A stretch of DNA of 64,000 bases from assembly GCF_002849605.1 (NCBI RefSeq), contig NZ_NPIB01000029.1, positions 1 to 64,000 of the forward strand, in the 5' to 3' direction. This stretch comes from Photobacterium carnosum (lineage in GTDB: Bacteria > Pseudomonadota > Gammaproteobacteria > Enterobacterales > Vibrionaceae). The notes beneath the pieces are model-generated. The model had not been told where the DNA came from, searched no databases, and was given only the letters and a program-made list of their open reading frames with translations. Below, in pieces: positions 55,326-64,000 of the stretch. Position 1 is the stretch's first letter. Each line of letters starts with the position of its first letter. Position numbers and translations under genes: made by a program.

Positions 55326-56744
55326 ATGAAATTCACATTGATGCCAATCGCAGCAGCTTTATTAGCCGCACTTACGTCGACTACTGTTTTTGCTGCAGAT
55401 ACACAAGATTCTAATAATGTTGATGCTGATGTTATTGCAGCAGAGACTCAACCGGTTGATTCACAGGCAGCGGTTGAAATGTTGACAGATGGTTGGGAAG
55501 TGCATGGTTATGGTTCAATGAACTACCGTTCAAATTCTGATTTTCAATCATTTGACTCTGAACTAGGTAAACCTGATTATCGAACAGCTGGCACGTCGGG
55601 TAAGAGTGCTAACCAAGTTGAATTGACCGTTAAAAAGAAAACAGCATTTTCAAATGGAGTTAAGAGTGATTTTGTTGTTCGTGCTGAGTACGGTAACGGT
55701 GATTCTTACTACTACAGTTCGCCAGGTGCAGAAAAAACCAATACAGTAGCTCAATTTGAAGTTAAAGAAGCTTATGTTGCTTTATCTAATTTACCTTATT
55801 TAGGTGAAGGTACTGAAATCTGGGCTGGTCGTCGTTACTTTAATCGTGCGGCTGGTATTTTAACGGGTGAGTTTTGGAAGCAATCATCAGGAATGGGGGC
55901 TGGTTTTGAAACTACGTTAGCCAATGAAAATAAAATGGGTATCGCTTTAGTCTCTGCTGATCCAGAAGCAGGGCATGGAATTAACTGGGAAAATCCAGAT
56001 TTTCAACCTGCACGTCCTGCTGATGGTGATCGTACAACAGTGCATTCATTAGATTTGTATTATTACAATGTCAAAGCATTAGGCGGTAGTTTTGATTTTG
56101 ACGCTAAAATCATGAAACGCGCAGATGAGAAACTGACAGGTGATCAAGCTAAAGATGGTTATGGTTTTGCCGTTACTTATAACCGTGATTACTATGGTTT
56201 AGATGGCTGGACACAAACAGCATTGGCTTACGGTCATGGTATGGCGTCTAACCGTGGTGTGAACTTTGGTCAGTGGAGTGGTGATTGGCAGAAAAATTCC
56301 AAATCCTGGTTTGCAACATCATACGGTGTATTAAATATTAATGATCGCTGGCAGATGGGCTCTGAATTAACGTACTGGGCACCACAAGATATGAAGTGGG
56401 GGGCGACTTCTGATGGTAAAGATAAAGTGACTCGCTTTATTGCGGCATTCCGTCCTACTTATAAAGTAAATAATAATTTCCGTGTTGAAATGACGGGTTC
56501 ATATGCGATGGAAAAAGTGAATGGCAATAATTGGGGTCGTGAAGATAACGCCACTAATTTCTATAGCTTAGAGCTTGCACCTGTCTTTACTGTTAATGCT
56601 GATTACTTTGGACGTCCACAAATTAAACCTTACATCACATGGGTTAGCACTTCTGATGAAGCTGCTGCTGGTGCTATCGGTATTACTGACGCAAATAAGA
56701 AAGATCAAGTTGTGTTTGGTATCCAAGCTGAAATTTGGTTCTAA
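55326..56744 (+). CDS. lamB: Maltoporin LamB
   Basis: 472 aa with signal peptide (to TVFAAD). An acidic linker of about 25 residues is followed by the 18-strand porin: 'GWEVHGYGSMNYRSNSDF', 'FEVKEAYVALSNLPY', 'EIWAGRRYFNRA' and a terminal aromatic-ended strand 'QVVFGIQAEIWF' with C-terminal Phe needed for assembly. It passes maltodextrins through the outer membrane. AAAGGGA precedes ATG 55326. First gene of a MalT-controlled operon. Confidence 0.95.
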   Translation: MKFTLMPIAAALLAALTSTTVFAADTQDSNNVDADVIAAETQPVDSQAAVEMLTDGWEVHGYGSMNYRSNSDFQSFDSELGKPDYRTAGTSGKSANQVELTVKKKTAFSNGVKSDFVVRAEYGNGDSYYYSSPGAEKTNTVAQFEVKEAYVALSNLPYLGEGTEIWAGRRYFNRAAGILTGEFWKQSSGMGAGFETTLANENKMGIALVSADPEAGHGINWENPDFQPARPADGDRTTVHSLDLYYYNVKALGGSFDFDAKIMKRADEKLTGDQAKDGYGFAVTYNRDYYGLDGWTQTALAYGHGMASNRGVNFGQWSGDWQKNSKSWFATSYGVLNINDRWQMGSELTYWAPQDMKWGATSDGKDKVTRFIAAFRPTYKVNNNFRVEMTGSYAMEKVNGNNWGREDNATNFYSLELAPVFTVNADYFGRPQIKPYITWVSTSDEAAAGAIGITDANKKDQVVFGIQAEIWF

Positions 56745-56759
56745 GACAATATGTTTATT

Positions 56760-56787
56760 AAAGGCAGCTTAATTGCTGCCTTTTGTC
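56760..56787 (+). terminator. Hairpin between lamB and malM
   Basis: AAAGGCAGC (56760-56768) pairs with GCTGCCTTT (56775-56783) and is followed by TGTCTTT. Likely partial terminator that keeps lamB expression high. Confidence 0.75.
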
Positions 56788-56809
56788 TTTATAACAAGGA
56801 GATAACAAT

Positions 56810-57706
56810 ATGAAAATTATAAAAAAACGTACTGTTTTAATTATGGCTCTATTGAGTATTATGGGATGTAGTAATACCGATGCAGTATCGACGAATACAA
56901 TACCACCAATGATTAATCAAGCTGCTTGTTGTACATCTTATTCTCAATTTTCATGGATACCGTTACAAGGTGCAGATATCTCTGTCGCGATTAATGCTCA
57001 ATCACAAATTGGTCAATTTCCTGATGGTAAAAGCTATTTTTCAGGGTTTTCTTTACCCGGTCATGTTGAAAAAATGCAAGTCACATTAGATAGTTTTATT
57101 CGCGGTGATCACGTATTCGCTCCGACAGTTATGCTGTTAAATGCAGACTTTCAACCAGTAAAAATAATTGATTTAAATAAGTTTTCGTTAACATCATCTC
57201 ATTTATTACAGCGTGCGGCATATCAACATACTTTTACGATGACAGCAAAGAATACCCCTTATATGGTCGTGTATTCGCCTGAGAAGTATCGAGGTGAATC
57301 GATAACCATTCCACATCTTGAGCGCGTGCGTGCTGAAGAATTAGGCTTACCGCGTCCTATTGTCACTGATCCTAAAATAGAGTATGCATTAACGGGGCAA
57401 TTACACTTAGCATTTAAGCCAACACAATTAAAAAGTTACCAAGTATCATCTCTTGTATTAGTACCACAAGGGCAAACATTAATTGCTGATTCGTCTGTAA
57501 TGCCTAAAGCCGTAGCAAAAGTACCCGTTTCAGCGGTTGATGTTTCAAACAGTACCATGCTGCCAGAAACAGAAGCATTTTATAATCAACAAATAACCAG
57601 TGCAATTAAACATAAAAATATTAAAAAAGCGCTGCAGTTATTGAATGAGGCCAAACGTGCAGGTTCTGCATCTGCTGAAACAGTGTTTGTTGAGTTAGTT
57701 AAATAA
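56810..57706 (+). CDS. malM: Maltose operon protein MalM, predicted lipoprotein
   Basis: 298 aa. The C-terminal part matches E. coli MalM ('ETEAFYNQQITSAIKHKNIKKALQLLNEAKRAGS'), with Ala/Val-rich linker before it. Unlike the E. coli protein, the start ends in a lipobox-like 'LLSIMGCSNTDA', so it may be anchored to a membrane. A Cys pair (AACCTSY) follows about residue 39. Function unknown; always in mal operons. Strong ribosome site AAGGAGATAACA. Confidence 0.9.
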   Translation: MKIIKKRTVLIMALLSIMGCSNTDAVSTNTIPPMINQAACCTSYSQFSWIPLQGADISVAINAQSQIGQFPDGKSYFSGFSLPGHVEKMQVTLDSFIRGDHVFAPTVMLLNADFQPVKIIDLNKFSLTSSHLLQRAAYQHTFTMTAKNTPYMVVYSPEKYRGESITIPHLERVRAEELGLPRPIVTDPKIEYALTGQLHLAFKPTQLKSYQVSSLVLVPQGQTLIADSSVMPKAVAKVPVSAVDVSNSTMLPETEAFYNQQITSAIKHKNIKKALQLLNEAKRAGSASAETVFVELVK

Positions 57707-57746
57707 AGTGTTGTAATGTAAATGCAAAGGCTTACAAGGATGTTTA

Positions 57747-59522
57747 ATGACACAGTTAAAGAATAAAGCGATTGTTTATCAGGTTTTTACGCGGTTGTTT
57801 GGTAATAAAAATACGACCAATAAGCCATGGGGAACGTGTAAAGAAAATGGTGTTGGAAAATTTTCTGATTTTACAGATAAAGCTCTCGCTGAAATTAAAA
57901 ACCTTGGTGTCACTCATATTTGGTATACCGGAGTACCTCATCATGCATTGGTGGGGGATTATACTCAATATGGTATTGTTAGTGATCATCCTGCTGTTGT
58001 GAAGGGGCGAGCGGGTTCGCCTTATGCGGTGAAAGATTATTACAATGTGAACCCTGATCTTGCGATAGAGCCAGCACAACGATTAAATGAGTTTATTGCA
58101 TTGATTGAACGCAGTCATCAACATGGATTGAAAGTTATCATTGATATCGTTCCTAATCATGTTGCTAGAGAATATCAGGGATTAACTAATCCAAAATTGA
58201 TTAAAGATTTTGGTTCTAATGATGATATAACCCTGGAATATCATCGCGATAATAATTTTTATTATATTCCACATACCAGCTTTTACTTACCCGAGTTTGA
58301 TCGTTTTTCTTTGCCTCTTGCGGGTGAAAAATCCCCCTTATTATTGACTCCTTTTGTTGAGTTTCCTGCTAAATGGACAGGGAATGGCTCTCGATTAGCA
58401 CAGCCTACTTGTGATGATTGGTACGAAACTGCAAAAATTAATTATGGTGTCCGTCTTGATGGAAGCAAAGATTTTGCTTGTTTACCAACGGTGTATTCTC
58501 AGTATAGCCATGAAGCTCATTATTTGTTCTGGAAGCATAAAGATGTTCCTGATTCATGGTTAAAATTTCATGATATTACGATGTATTGGCTAGCATTAGG
58601 TGTTGATGGTTTTCGATATGATATGGCTGAAATGGTTCCGGTTGAATTGTGGAGTTTCTTAAATTCAGCGATTAAAAATAAAAATCCAGATGCATTTTTA
58701 ATGGCTGAAGTCTATCAGCCTCAGTTATATAGAGATTATATACAGTTAGGTAAAATGGATTATCTTTATAATAAAATTGACCTCTATGATACGTTAAAAG
58801 CAATTATTCGAGGCACAGAAACAACCGATGCCTTAGTAAATGTACAATCTGATCTCGCAGATATAGAACATCAGATGTTAAATTTCCTAGAAAATCATGA
58901 CGAACAACGTATACCAAGTGCTGATTTTGCAGGTTTTGCTGAAAAGGGTAAACCTGCAATGGTTGTTGCAACATTATTAAGTAGTTCACCGACAATGCTA
59001 TATTTTGGTCAAGAAGTTGGAGAGCCTGACGATGCCGGTTTTGGTTTAGCATCACGAACAACCATCTTTGATTATTTTGGTGTGCCTCATCATCAACGTT
59101 GGATGAATAATGGTAAATTCGATGGTGGGTTATTAACGCAATCGGAAAAACAGTTACGCTTATTTTATCAGCGACTTTTGAATTTCGCGAAAAATAGCAA
59201 AGCAGTGATGGGAGAGTATTATGATCTACAAGGTTATAATCGGCAGATAAATGCTAATTATACGGATAAATTATTTGCATTTAGTCGTTATAGTTTAACC
59301 GAGAAAATAATCACAATTGCTAATTTTGAAAATAAGAAGAGTGAATTAAATACGTTACTCATTCCTGCTGAATTAATTAATCAGTGGTCTCTTAATGATG
59401 GTCATTACTTATTAAATGATGTACTAGAACCAACCCGTAAAGTTCAACTTTTAGTTAAAGATGGCAAAGGGGAAATGATAATATTATTAGATAAGCTTGA
59501 TTGTTATGTTCTTCAATTTTAA
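57747..59522 (+). CDS. GH13 alpha-amylase-like enzyme, cytoplasmic
   Basis: 591 aa without signal peptide. Opens with 'AIVYQVFTRLFGNKN' and 'GVGKFSDFTDKALAEIKNLGVTHIWYTGVPHH'; region I 'VIIDIVPNHVAREYQG', catalytic D292 (GFRYDMAEM), E321 (MAEVYQ), D385 (ENHDEQR). Not part of the classical mal set; I recall its closest look-alikes in Bacteroidota polysaccharide loci. Probably an intracellular maltodextrin or branched-dextrin hydrolase. It sits after malM with AAGGA before ATG 57747. Confidence 0.85.
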   Translation: MTQLKNKAIVYQVFTRLFGNKNTTNKPWGTCKENGVGKFSDFTDKALAEIKNLGVTHIWYTGVPHHALVGDYTQYGIVSDHPAVVKGRAGSPYAVKDYYNVNPDLAIEPAQRLNEFIALIERSHQHGLKVIIDIVPNHVAREYQGLTNPKLIKDFGSNDDITLEYHRDNNFYYIPHTSFYLPEFDRFSLPLAGEKSPLLLTPFVEFPAKWTGNGSRLAQPTCDDWYETAKINYGVRLDGSKDFACLPTVYSQYSHEAHYLFWKHKDVPDSWLKFHDITMYWLALGVDGFRYDMAEMVPVELWSFLNSAIKNKNPDAFLMAEVYQPQLYRDYIQLGKMDYLYNKIDLYDTLKAIIRGTETTDALVNVQSDLADIEHQMLNFLENHDEQRIPSADFAGFAEKGKPAMVVATLLSSSPTMLYFGQEVGEPDDAGFGLASRTTIFDYFGVPHHQRWMNNGKFDGGLLTQSEKQLRLFYQRLLNFAKNSKAVMGEYYDLQGYNRQINANYTDKLFAFSRYSLTEKIITIANFENKKSELNTLLIPAELINQWSLNDGHYLLNDVLEPTRKVQLLVKDGKGEMIILLDKLDCYVLQF

Positions 59523-59540
59523 TTATCAATTAATAACATT

Positions 59541-59577
59541 AAACACTTCAAAGAATCTCTATTTTTGGAGTGTTTTT
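59541..59577 (+). terminator. Hairpin before the debranching-enzyme gene
   Basis: AAACACTTCAAA (59541-59552) pairs with TTTGGAGTGTTT (59564-59575) with one G-T pair, then T-run. Probably partial, as the next gene starts 18 bases later. Confidence 0.7.
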
Positions 59578-59594
59578 GTATAGGAAATAAATAG

Positions 59595-62402
59595 ATGAGT
59601 TTTTTATTAAATAACGATCTTTATTTAAAGGGAACATTTAATGGTTGGGGTAATGATACACGGTTTAAAAAGATAAATAAGGGCATTTATCAAGCATCTT
59701 TAATATTACTACCATTACAATATCGTTTTAAAATATCAGACCTTAACGGTTCGGATGCCTTCAGTTTTACTGCTGATACTATAAAAGAGGTTGAGTGTAA
59801 GTTAGATGAGCCAATTCATTTACTATCAGCGAAAGGAATTGGCAATGATATTATAGTGAATATTGAAAAGCCTGCCTGTTACTGTTTTGAAATAACCGTT
59901 ATTGATAATATTTTTTCTCTTGAAATTAAGTGTTCACTAAGTGACAAAATAAGAAGTAAATTATCTCGAGACTTGATTTTAGAATCTTTTTCTATTAATG
60001 CTTATAATAAAGAAATTAAAGAAAAAGGACGATGGGTATTACCTTCAAAAGTATTGTTTTCAGAACTTGCAATTAATAACAAAACAGCTTGTCCTTTCGT
60101 TTTTGGTGATAATATTGACGGATATTATGAAGGTCATACACATTCATTTATCGGAGGAAAATATAACCATAAACAAGGGTGGATAGTCGGGGGATTTTCT
60201 TCATTTATCAATAAAAAAATAAATAATAAAACAGTAAATATAAATGCTGATATTTTTCCTTACGGTGTTACACATTATTACGATACTGAAATTAATAATA
60301 ATTGTAATGATACATTAATGCTGTTTTCTGACGCTAAATCTCAACAACGTTGTATCGCTTTATCTATTGAATCAGAATATCCAGCAATATTATCTATTGC
60401 CCCTCAGTTAAATATTATGTTGTCTGAATCCGTTGTTAAGACGTTTAATCATGGCGTTGTTTATAGCGTGTCACCTGATGATTTTCAAGAAATAATGCCA
60501 AAATTCATTGCTATATGTGCTAATAAATCCTTTGTTTTTGAAGAGCCTGATGATTCACAATACCCTGAGTTAATTGAAACCGCTTTATTTGATAGACGAC
60601 AAGTAACGCCTATTATTAGCTCTCAATATTTAGAGTCACAAATGACAGTCTATATTACTTTGGCTGATAGCGAAGCTGACGCTATATCTGCGGCTAATCG
60701 TATGCTTGCCCAAGATGGCACAACCCAACATAAACAAGCAGTTTATGATGTGCTTACAAATACTTATCTTTGGACGTCAGATCTTGAATATAACCGAGCA
60801 TTAATGTGGTCAAAATTATCTGGTAGAGTTTTTGTATCGACAGAATATGGTCATGGAATATGGGCAGGTTTACCTTGGTTTAAAGATTGCTGGGGGCGTG
60901 ACACATTTATCGCACTGTCTGGCATCTCATTAGTTAACGGATTCATGGATGAAGCGAAAAACATTATCAGTCGTTTTTCACAATGGCAAATGACCGATCC
61001 TAATCATTGCCATTATGGTCGTATTCCTAATCGTGTAACGTCATTTGATGACATGATTTATAATACGACGGATGGAACACCGTGGATGATTAGAGAGATA
61101 TGGGATTATCTTCGTTATAGTGGTGATAGGGATTTTGCTATAACAATTTATCCAGTGGTGCAAACGTATATTGCTGGCGTCGAAAAATATTATCTAGATG
61201 ATAAATGCCTAATGACTCATCGCGATCCTGACACATGGATGGATGCAAAGTTATTCGGTCTTTATCCTTGGTCAGCCCGTGGTAATCGTGCGAATGATAT
61301 TCAAGCATTATGGTATACCAGTCTGCAAGTTGCGATAAAATTAGCTGATATTACGGGTAATGTTGACAGTAAGCAGCATTATCAACAATTAGCTGATGCA
61401 GTAAAACAGAATTTTACGCCACTTTTTTGGGCATCATCATCTCATCAGTTAGCGGATTGTATAAAAGCAGATGGCCAACAAGATATGAAGGTTAGGCCAA
61501 ATCAGTTGATGGCAATAACCGTTCCTTATGAGCAAGATTTTATTGATCGTGAAATAGGGGCTTATGTTGTATCGAATACCGTTTCTGAGTTACTTTTTCC
61601 TTGGGGAATAACCTCATTATCACAATATGATCCGCAGTTTCATCCTTATCATGATAACCAACCGCATTATCATAAAGATGCTGCTTATCATAATGGGACT
61701 ATTTGGGGCTGGAATGCAGGCTTTACTGTTACGGCATTGACATTATATGGTTATGACGATTTTGCTTACTCATTAACTAAAAATTTAGTCGATCAAATTT
61801 TATATCAAGGCCATCGAGGCACAATGAGTGAAAATGTTGATGCGTTTCTTGGTGACAATCAGAATGTAACATTATCAGGAACATACGCTCAAGCGTGGTC
61901 TGTTTCAGAGTTTACAAGAAATGGCTTTCAAGATTATTTAGGTTATCAGCCTAATTTAATTGAAGGTATTATTACTCTTGCTCCTTCTTTACCCAGTGAA
62001 TGGAATAAATTTCATGCAGAAGTTGACGTTGCAGTTAACAATCGTTTATTGATCGATTTTAAACGTAACGCAAAAGGGGAACAATGTTATATATTAACGA
62101 TGCTAGAGCAGAATAATTTATCTTTAGTATTAAAGCTTACGGCTGACGATAAATCGAAGTATCAAACAATATTACCCATAAGTAACCAAACGATGGAATT
62201 GAGATTTAATCCATATTCAGCACAATTATTTATCGATGGTGTTGAATATAAAATAGAACAAATTCAATCAAGCTATCAAGTATTAATTGGTCGTCTTTCA
62301 TTTGCGCAACCAGATTTAAAAATTAAGCCTCAAGCACTACAAACACAGCATTGGTTACAACAACAGGTTGAACGACTCGCATCGATTAATACAGATTCAT
62401 AA
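59595..62402 (+). CDS. Amylo-alpha-1,6-glucosidase-type glycogen debranching enzyme
   Basis: 935 aa, cytoplasmic. N-terminal CBM48-like module ('DLYLKGTFNGWGNDTRFKKI') to about residue 110, a beta-sandwich region to about 380, then an (alpha/alpha)6 glucoamylase-like barrel as in GDE C-domains/GH133: 'GLPWFKDCWGRDTFIALSGIS', 'GRIPNRVTS', 'DGTPWMIREIWDYLRYSG', 'HRDPDTWMDAK' (likely acid region) and 'YHNGTIWGWNAGFTVTALTLYG'. It would remove alpha-1,6-linked glucose stubs. AGGAAATAAATAG precedes ATG 59595. Adjacent to the GH13 gene, suggesting joint action on branched dextrins. Confidence 0.83.
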   Translation: MSFLLNNDLYLKGTFNGWGNDTRFKKINKGIYQASLILLPLQYRFKISDLNGSDAFSFTADTIKEVECKLDEPIHLLSAKGIGNDIIVNIEKPACYCFEITVIDNIFSLEIKCSLSDKIRSKLSRDLILESFSINAYNKEIKEKGRWVLPSKVLFSELAINNKTACPFVFGDNIDGYYEGHTHSFIGGKYNHKQGWIVGGFSSFINKKINNKTVNINADIFPYGVTHYYDTEINNNCNDTLMLFSDAKSQQRCIALSIESEYPAILSIAPQLNIMLSESVVKTFNHGVVYSVSPDDFQEIMPKFIAICANKSFVFEEPDDSQYPELIETALFDRRQVTPIISSQYLESQMTVYITLADSEADAISAANRMLAQDGTTQHKQAVYDVLTNTYLWTSDLEYNRALMWSKLSGRVFVSTEYGHGIWAGLPWFKDCWGRDTFIALSGISLVNGFMDEAKNIISRFSQWQMTDPNHCHYGRIPNRVTSFDDMIYNTTDGTPWMIREIWDYLRYSGDRDFAITIYPVVQTYIAGVEKYYLDDKCLMTHRDPDTWMDAKLFGLYPWSARGNRANDIQALWYTSLQVAIKLADITGNVDSKQHYQQLADAVKQNFTPLFWASSSHQLADCIKADGQQDMKVRPNQLMAITVPYEQDFIDREIGAYVVSNTVSELLFPWGITSLSQYDPQFHPYHDNQPHYHKDAAYHNGTIWGWNAGFTVTALTLYGYDDFAYSLTKNLVDQILYQGHRGTMSENVDAFLGDNQNVTLSGTYAQAWSVSEFTRNGFQDYLGYQPNLIEGIITLAPSLPSEWNKFHAEVDVAVNNRLLIDFKRNAKGEQCYILTMLEQNNLSLVLKLTADDKSKYQTILPISNQTMELRFNPYSAQLFIDGVEYKIEQIQSSYQVLIGRLSFAQPDLKIKPQALQTQHWLQQQVERLASINTDS

Positions 62403-62412
62403 ACCACAATAA

Positions 62413-62452
62413 TAAAAAAACTCACTTCATTGTATGATGACGTGAGTTTTTT
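62413..62452. terminator. Bidirectional terminator before malK end
   Basis: AAAAACTCAC and GTGAGTTTTT arms (62416-62425 and 62442-62451) form a stem with an inner TCAT/ATGA pairing. It serves convergent transcripts. Confidence 0.8.
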
Positions 62453-62474
62453 AGTTTATCGTATTAAGGGAAGA

Positions 62475-63584
62475 TTAAGATCCAACTTCCTGGTATAAAC
62501 GACGACATGCTTTACCATCATTATGGAATAGGTGACAGCGGTGTGGTGGAATACCCACTCGGAAACTATCACCTGCATTAATATCTAAAGTGTCACTATG
62601 ACGAGATACAAATTCAGCATCAATATCATTTAGACTAATGTAAGCTTGTGTTTCATAACCTAATTTTTCAACAACTTGTACTATACCCTCAATACAAATA
62701 TCACTATGTTCACAATGAATAAGGTGCTCAGGACGGATACCTAATGACATACGTGTATTGGGAATAACCGCCGTACCATCAACGGGGATCCAAAATGAAG
62801 TGCCATTATCCATTTTTACTTTAACTTGATCTTTTTCTGCTTCAATCGCAGTTACGCTCATAAAATTCATTTTTGGTGAGCCAATAAAACTCGCCACGAA
62901 ACGGTTTTGAGGATAATGATAGAGCTCTAATGGTTTACCAACTTGTGAGACATTACCGCCATCTAGTACGACGATCTTTTCAGCCATTGTCATTGCTTCA
63001 ATTTGATCGTGAGTAACATAAATCATGGTGCAACCCAGTTGTTTATGTAATTTAGCGATTTCAATCCGCATTTGTACACGCAAAGCTGCATCAAGGTTAG
63101 ATAAGGGTTCATCAAGTAAGAAGATCGCAGGTTGAGAGACCAATGTACGGCCAATAGCGACACGTTGACGTTGCCCACCAGACAGTGCTTTAGGTTTACG
63201 ATCAAGTAAGGGTGTTAATTGTAATATATCTGCGACTTTAGATACGCGACGCTTAATTTCGTCTTTACTTGCTTTCGCTAACTTTAAGCCGAATGACATA
63301 TTGTCATACAGATTTAAGTGTGGATAAAGTGCGTATGATTGAAATACCATACCGACACCACGTTGTGCTGGTGGAACATCATTCATTCGTTTATCACCAA
63401 TAAATAAATCTCCAGATGTAATATCTTCTAATCCAGCAATACAGCGTAGTAACGTTGACTTACCACAACCTGACGGACCAACAAAGACAACAAATTCGCC
63501 ATCTTTAATTTCTAGGTCAACGTTCTTGGAAATTAAGTTATCTCCATATGCTTTACATACATTTCGTAAAGTGACACTCGTCAT
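62475..63584 (-). CDS. malK: Maltose/maltodextrin transporter ATPase MalK
   Basis: 369 aa, E. coli MalK length (371). Motifs: Walker A '[13 protein letters not shown]', '[15 protein letters not shown]', Walker B '[16 protein letters not shown]', '[12 protein letters not shown]', and the MalK regulatory domain with '[10 protein letters not shown]' and '[16 protein letters not shown]', which in E. coli binds MalT and enzyme IIA-Glc. It energises maltodextrin import. MalE, MalF and MalG are not in the window and probably lie beyond 64000. Confidence 0.95.
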   Translation of the reverse strand: MTSVTLRNVCKAYGDNLISKNVDLEIKDGEFVVFVGPSGCGKSTLLRCIAGLEDITSGDLFIGDKRMNDVPPAQRGVGMVFQSYALYPHLNLYDNMSFGLKLAKASKDEIKRRVSKVADILQLTPLLDRKPKALSGGQRQRVAIGRTLVSQPAIFLLDEPLSNLDAALRVQMRIEIAKLHKQLGCTMIYVTHDQIEAMTMAEKIVVLDGGNVSQVGKPLELYHYPQNRFVASFIGSPKMNFMSVTAIEAEKDQVKVKMDNGTSFWIPVDGTAVIPNTRMSLGIRPEHLIHCEHSDICIEGIVQVVEKLGYETQAYISLNDIDAEFVSRHSDTLDINAGDSFRVGIPPHRCHLFHNDGKACRRLYQEVGS

Positions 63585-63686
63585 TGTGCCTATTCCTCTA
63601 TTGGTTATAACCGACTAATATTTTTGTTATTTAAACAAAAGCTAGCTTTAATATGATTGAGTTTACGTGATAGTGGGTGTTGATTA

Positions 63687-63732
63687 CATCCTCCTCCTTA
63701 TGCCTTTATAAAGGGGGATGATAGGGGAGGAG
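63687..63732. promoter_or_regulatory. MalT box cluster of malK
   Basis: GGAGGAGGATG on the minus strand (63697-63687), GGGGGATGAT (63713-63722) and GGGGAGGAG (63724-63732) on the plus strand. Consensus core GGA(T/G)GA in each. The first faces malK, the other two face the putative divergent gene. Confidence 0.75.
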
Positions 63733-63790
63733 TATGCAGATGACTGTTTTAATAATAATGAAGTAAAACGGATTATTTACGGTTTTAACC

Positions 63791-63806
63791 TGTGCATGTC
63801 ATCACA
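63791..63806 (+). promoter_or_regulatory. CRP site between malK and divergent operon
   Basis: TGTGCATGTCATCACA fits TGTGA-N6-TCACA with one mismatch. Placed centrally like the CRP array of the E. coli malK-malE region. Confidence 0.7.
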
Positions 63807-63892
63807 TATTGATGTTTTTTTGCGATATGGCTCACGTTCAAATTTGGTTGAGATCACATTTTTGAATAGAGGTGAGCGGGGGCGTAGAGTGT

Positions 63893-63901
63893 AGGAGGAT
63901 G
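63893..63901 (+). promoter_or_regulatory. MalT box, likely of malE
   Basis: AGGAGGATG on the plus strand, core GGAGGA, about 100 bases from the window end. Proximal box for a plus-strand mal gene is the simplest reading. Confidence 0.55.
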
Positions 63902-64000
63902 TATCTTTGTCATTAACACTAGAAAATAGGCTTAGAAAAACGTTATGACCTTTGCATGACGTTATAAGTTCAATAACAATAATGAAGTGGTCAAGTAAAA

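Larger units (their letters stand above)
63585..64000. other. malK upstream / probable malE promoter region
   Basis: 416 bases without a gene to the window end. MalT and CRP sites fill it (separate entries). Their two orientations suggest a divergent plus-strand gene, by analogy malE, starting beyond the window. Confidence 0.65.

Overview
The window looks like a chromosomal segment of a low-GC gammaproteobacterium of the Vibrionaceae, most likely Photobacterium or a close relative. This rests on remembered similarity of the proteins (RoxA, YbiT, PpiB, MalT, MalP, MalQ, MalS, MalK, LamB, MalM) to enterobacterial and vibrio families, the AT-rich intergenic DNA, and the Fur, CRP, MalT and TPP regulatory sites. 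No rRNA, tRNA or CRISPR array was seen.

Layout. 1-500: the end of an IS3-type insertion sequence (IS) that has cut the 5' part of a phage-type gene. 580-14000: mostly single housekeeping or accessory genes (old-yellow-enzyme reductase, DUF3313 lipoprotein, RoxA ribosomal oxygenase, C69 peptidase, EamA and TDT transporters, YbjQ, DUF3703, PpiB, ABC-F protein YbiT, MarC, YkgJ), many closed by clear hairpin terminators. 14090-19900: a seven-gene thiamine-salvage operon (thiD, ABC ATPase, permease, binding protein, tenA, thiM, thiE) on the minus strand behind a TPP riboswitch. 20100-21400: a small P-loop protein and a ParD-like/RelE-like toxin-antitoxin pair.

21400-31700 is the accessory part. 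It holds a Fur-controlled iron-uptake operon that mixes a P19 protein, a separate cupredoxin, FTR1, an M75/EfeO core and a DyP peroxidase. It also holds a YdgJ-like oxidoreductase, a ModD-like phosphoribosyltransferase and a nicotinamidase-like hydrolase. Between these genes lie many copies of a short inverted repeat (ATAGGACAGCCATAAAAG / TATGGCTGTCCT). The probable mobiliser, a REP-associated tyrosine transposase (RAYT), sits inside the same stretch at 30386-31405 and is flanked by the repeats. A remnant of a second RAYT locus follows efeB, and two near-identical 140-bp mini-elements lie before the iron operon.

31750-64000: an LtaS-like membrane sulfatase-fold protein, then an unusually complete alpha-glucan regulon: pulA-malS-GH36; malT (minus); malP-malQ-glgB-alpha-glucosidase; glgX (minus); lamB-malM-GH13-debranching enzyme; and malK (minus). 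The first 416 bases upstream of malK carry MalT and CRP sites and probably serve a divergent malE beyond the window. The gene set suggests extracellular or periplasmic debranching and endo-cleavage (PulA, MalS), entry through LamB and the MalK transporter, and cytoplasmic processing by MalP, MalQ, alpha-glucosidase and several debranching enzymes. GlgB in the malPQ operon could allow branched glucan to be made from maltodextrin; glgC and glgA are not in the window.
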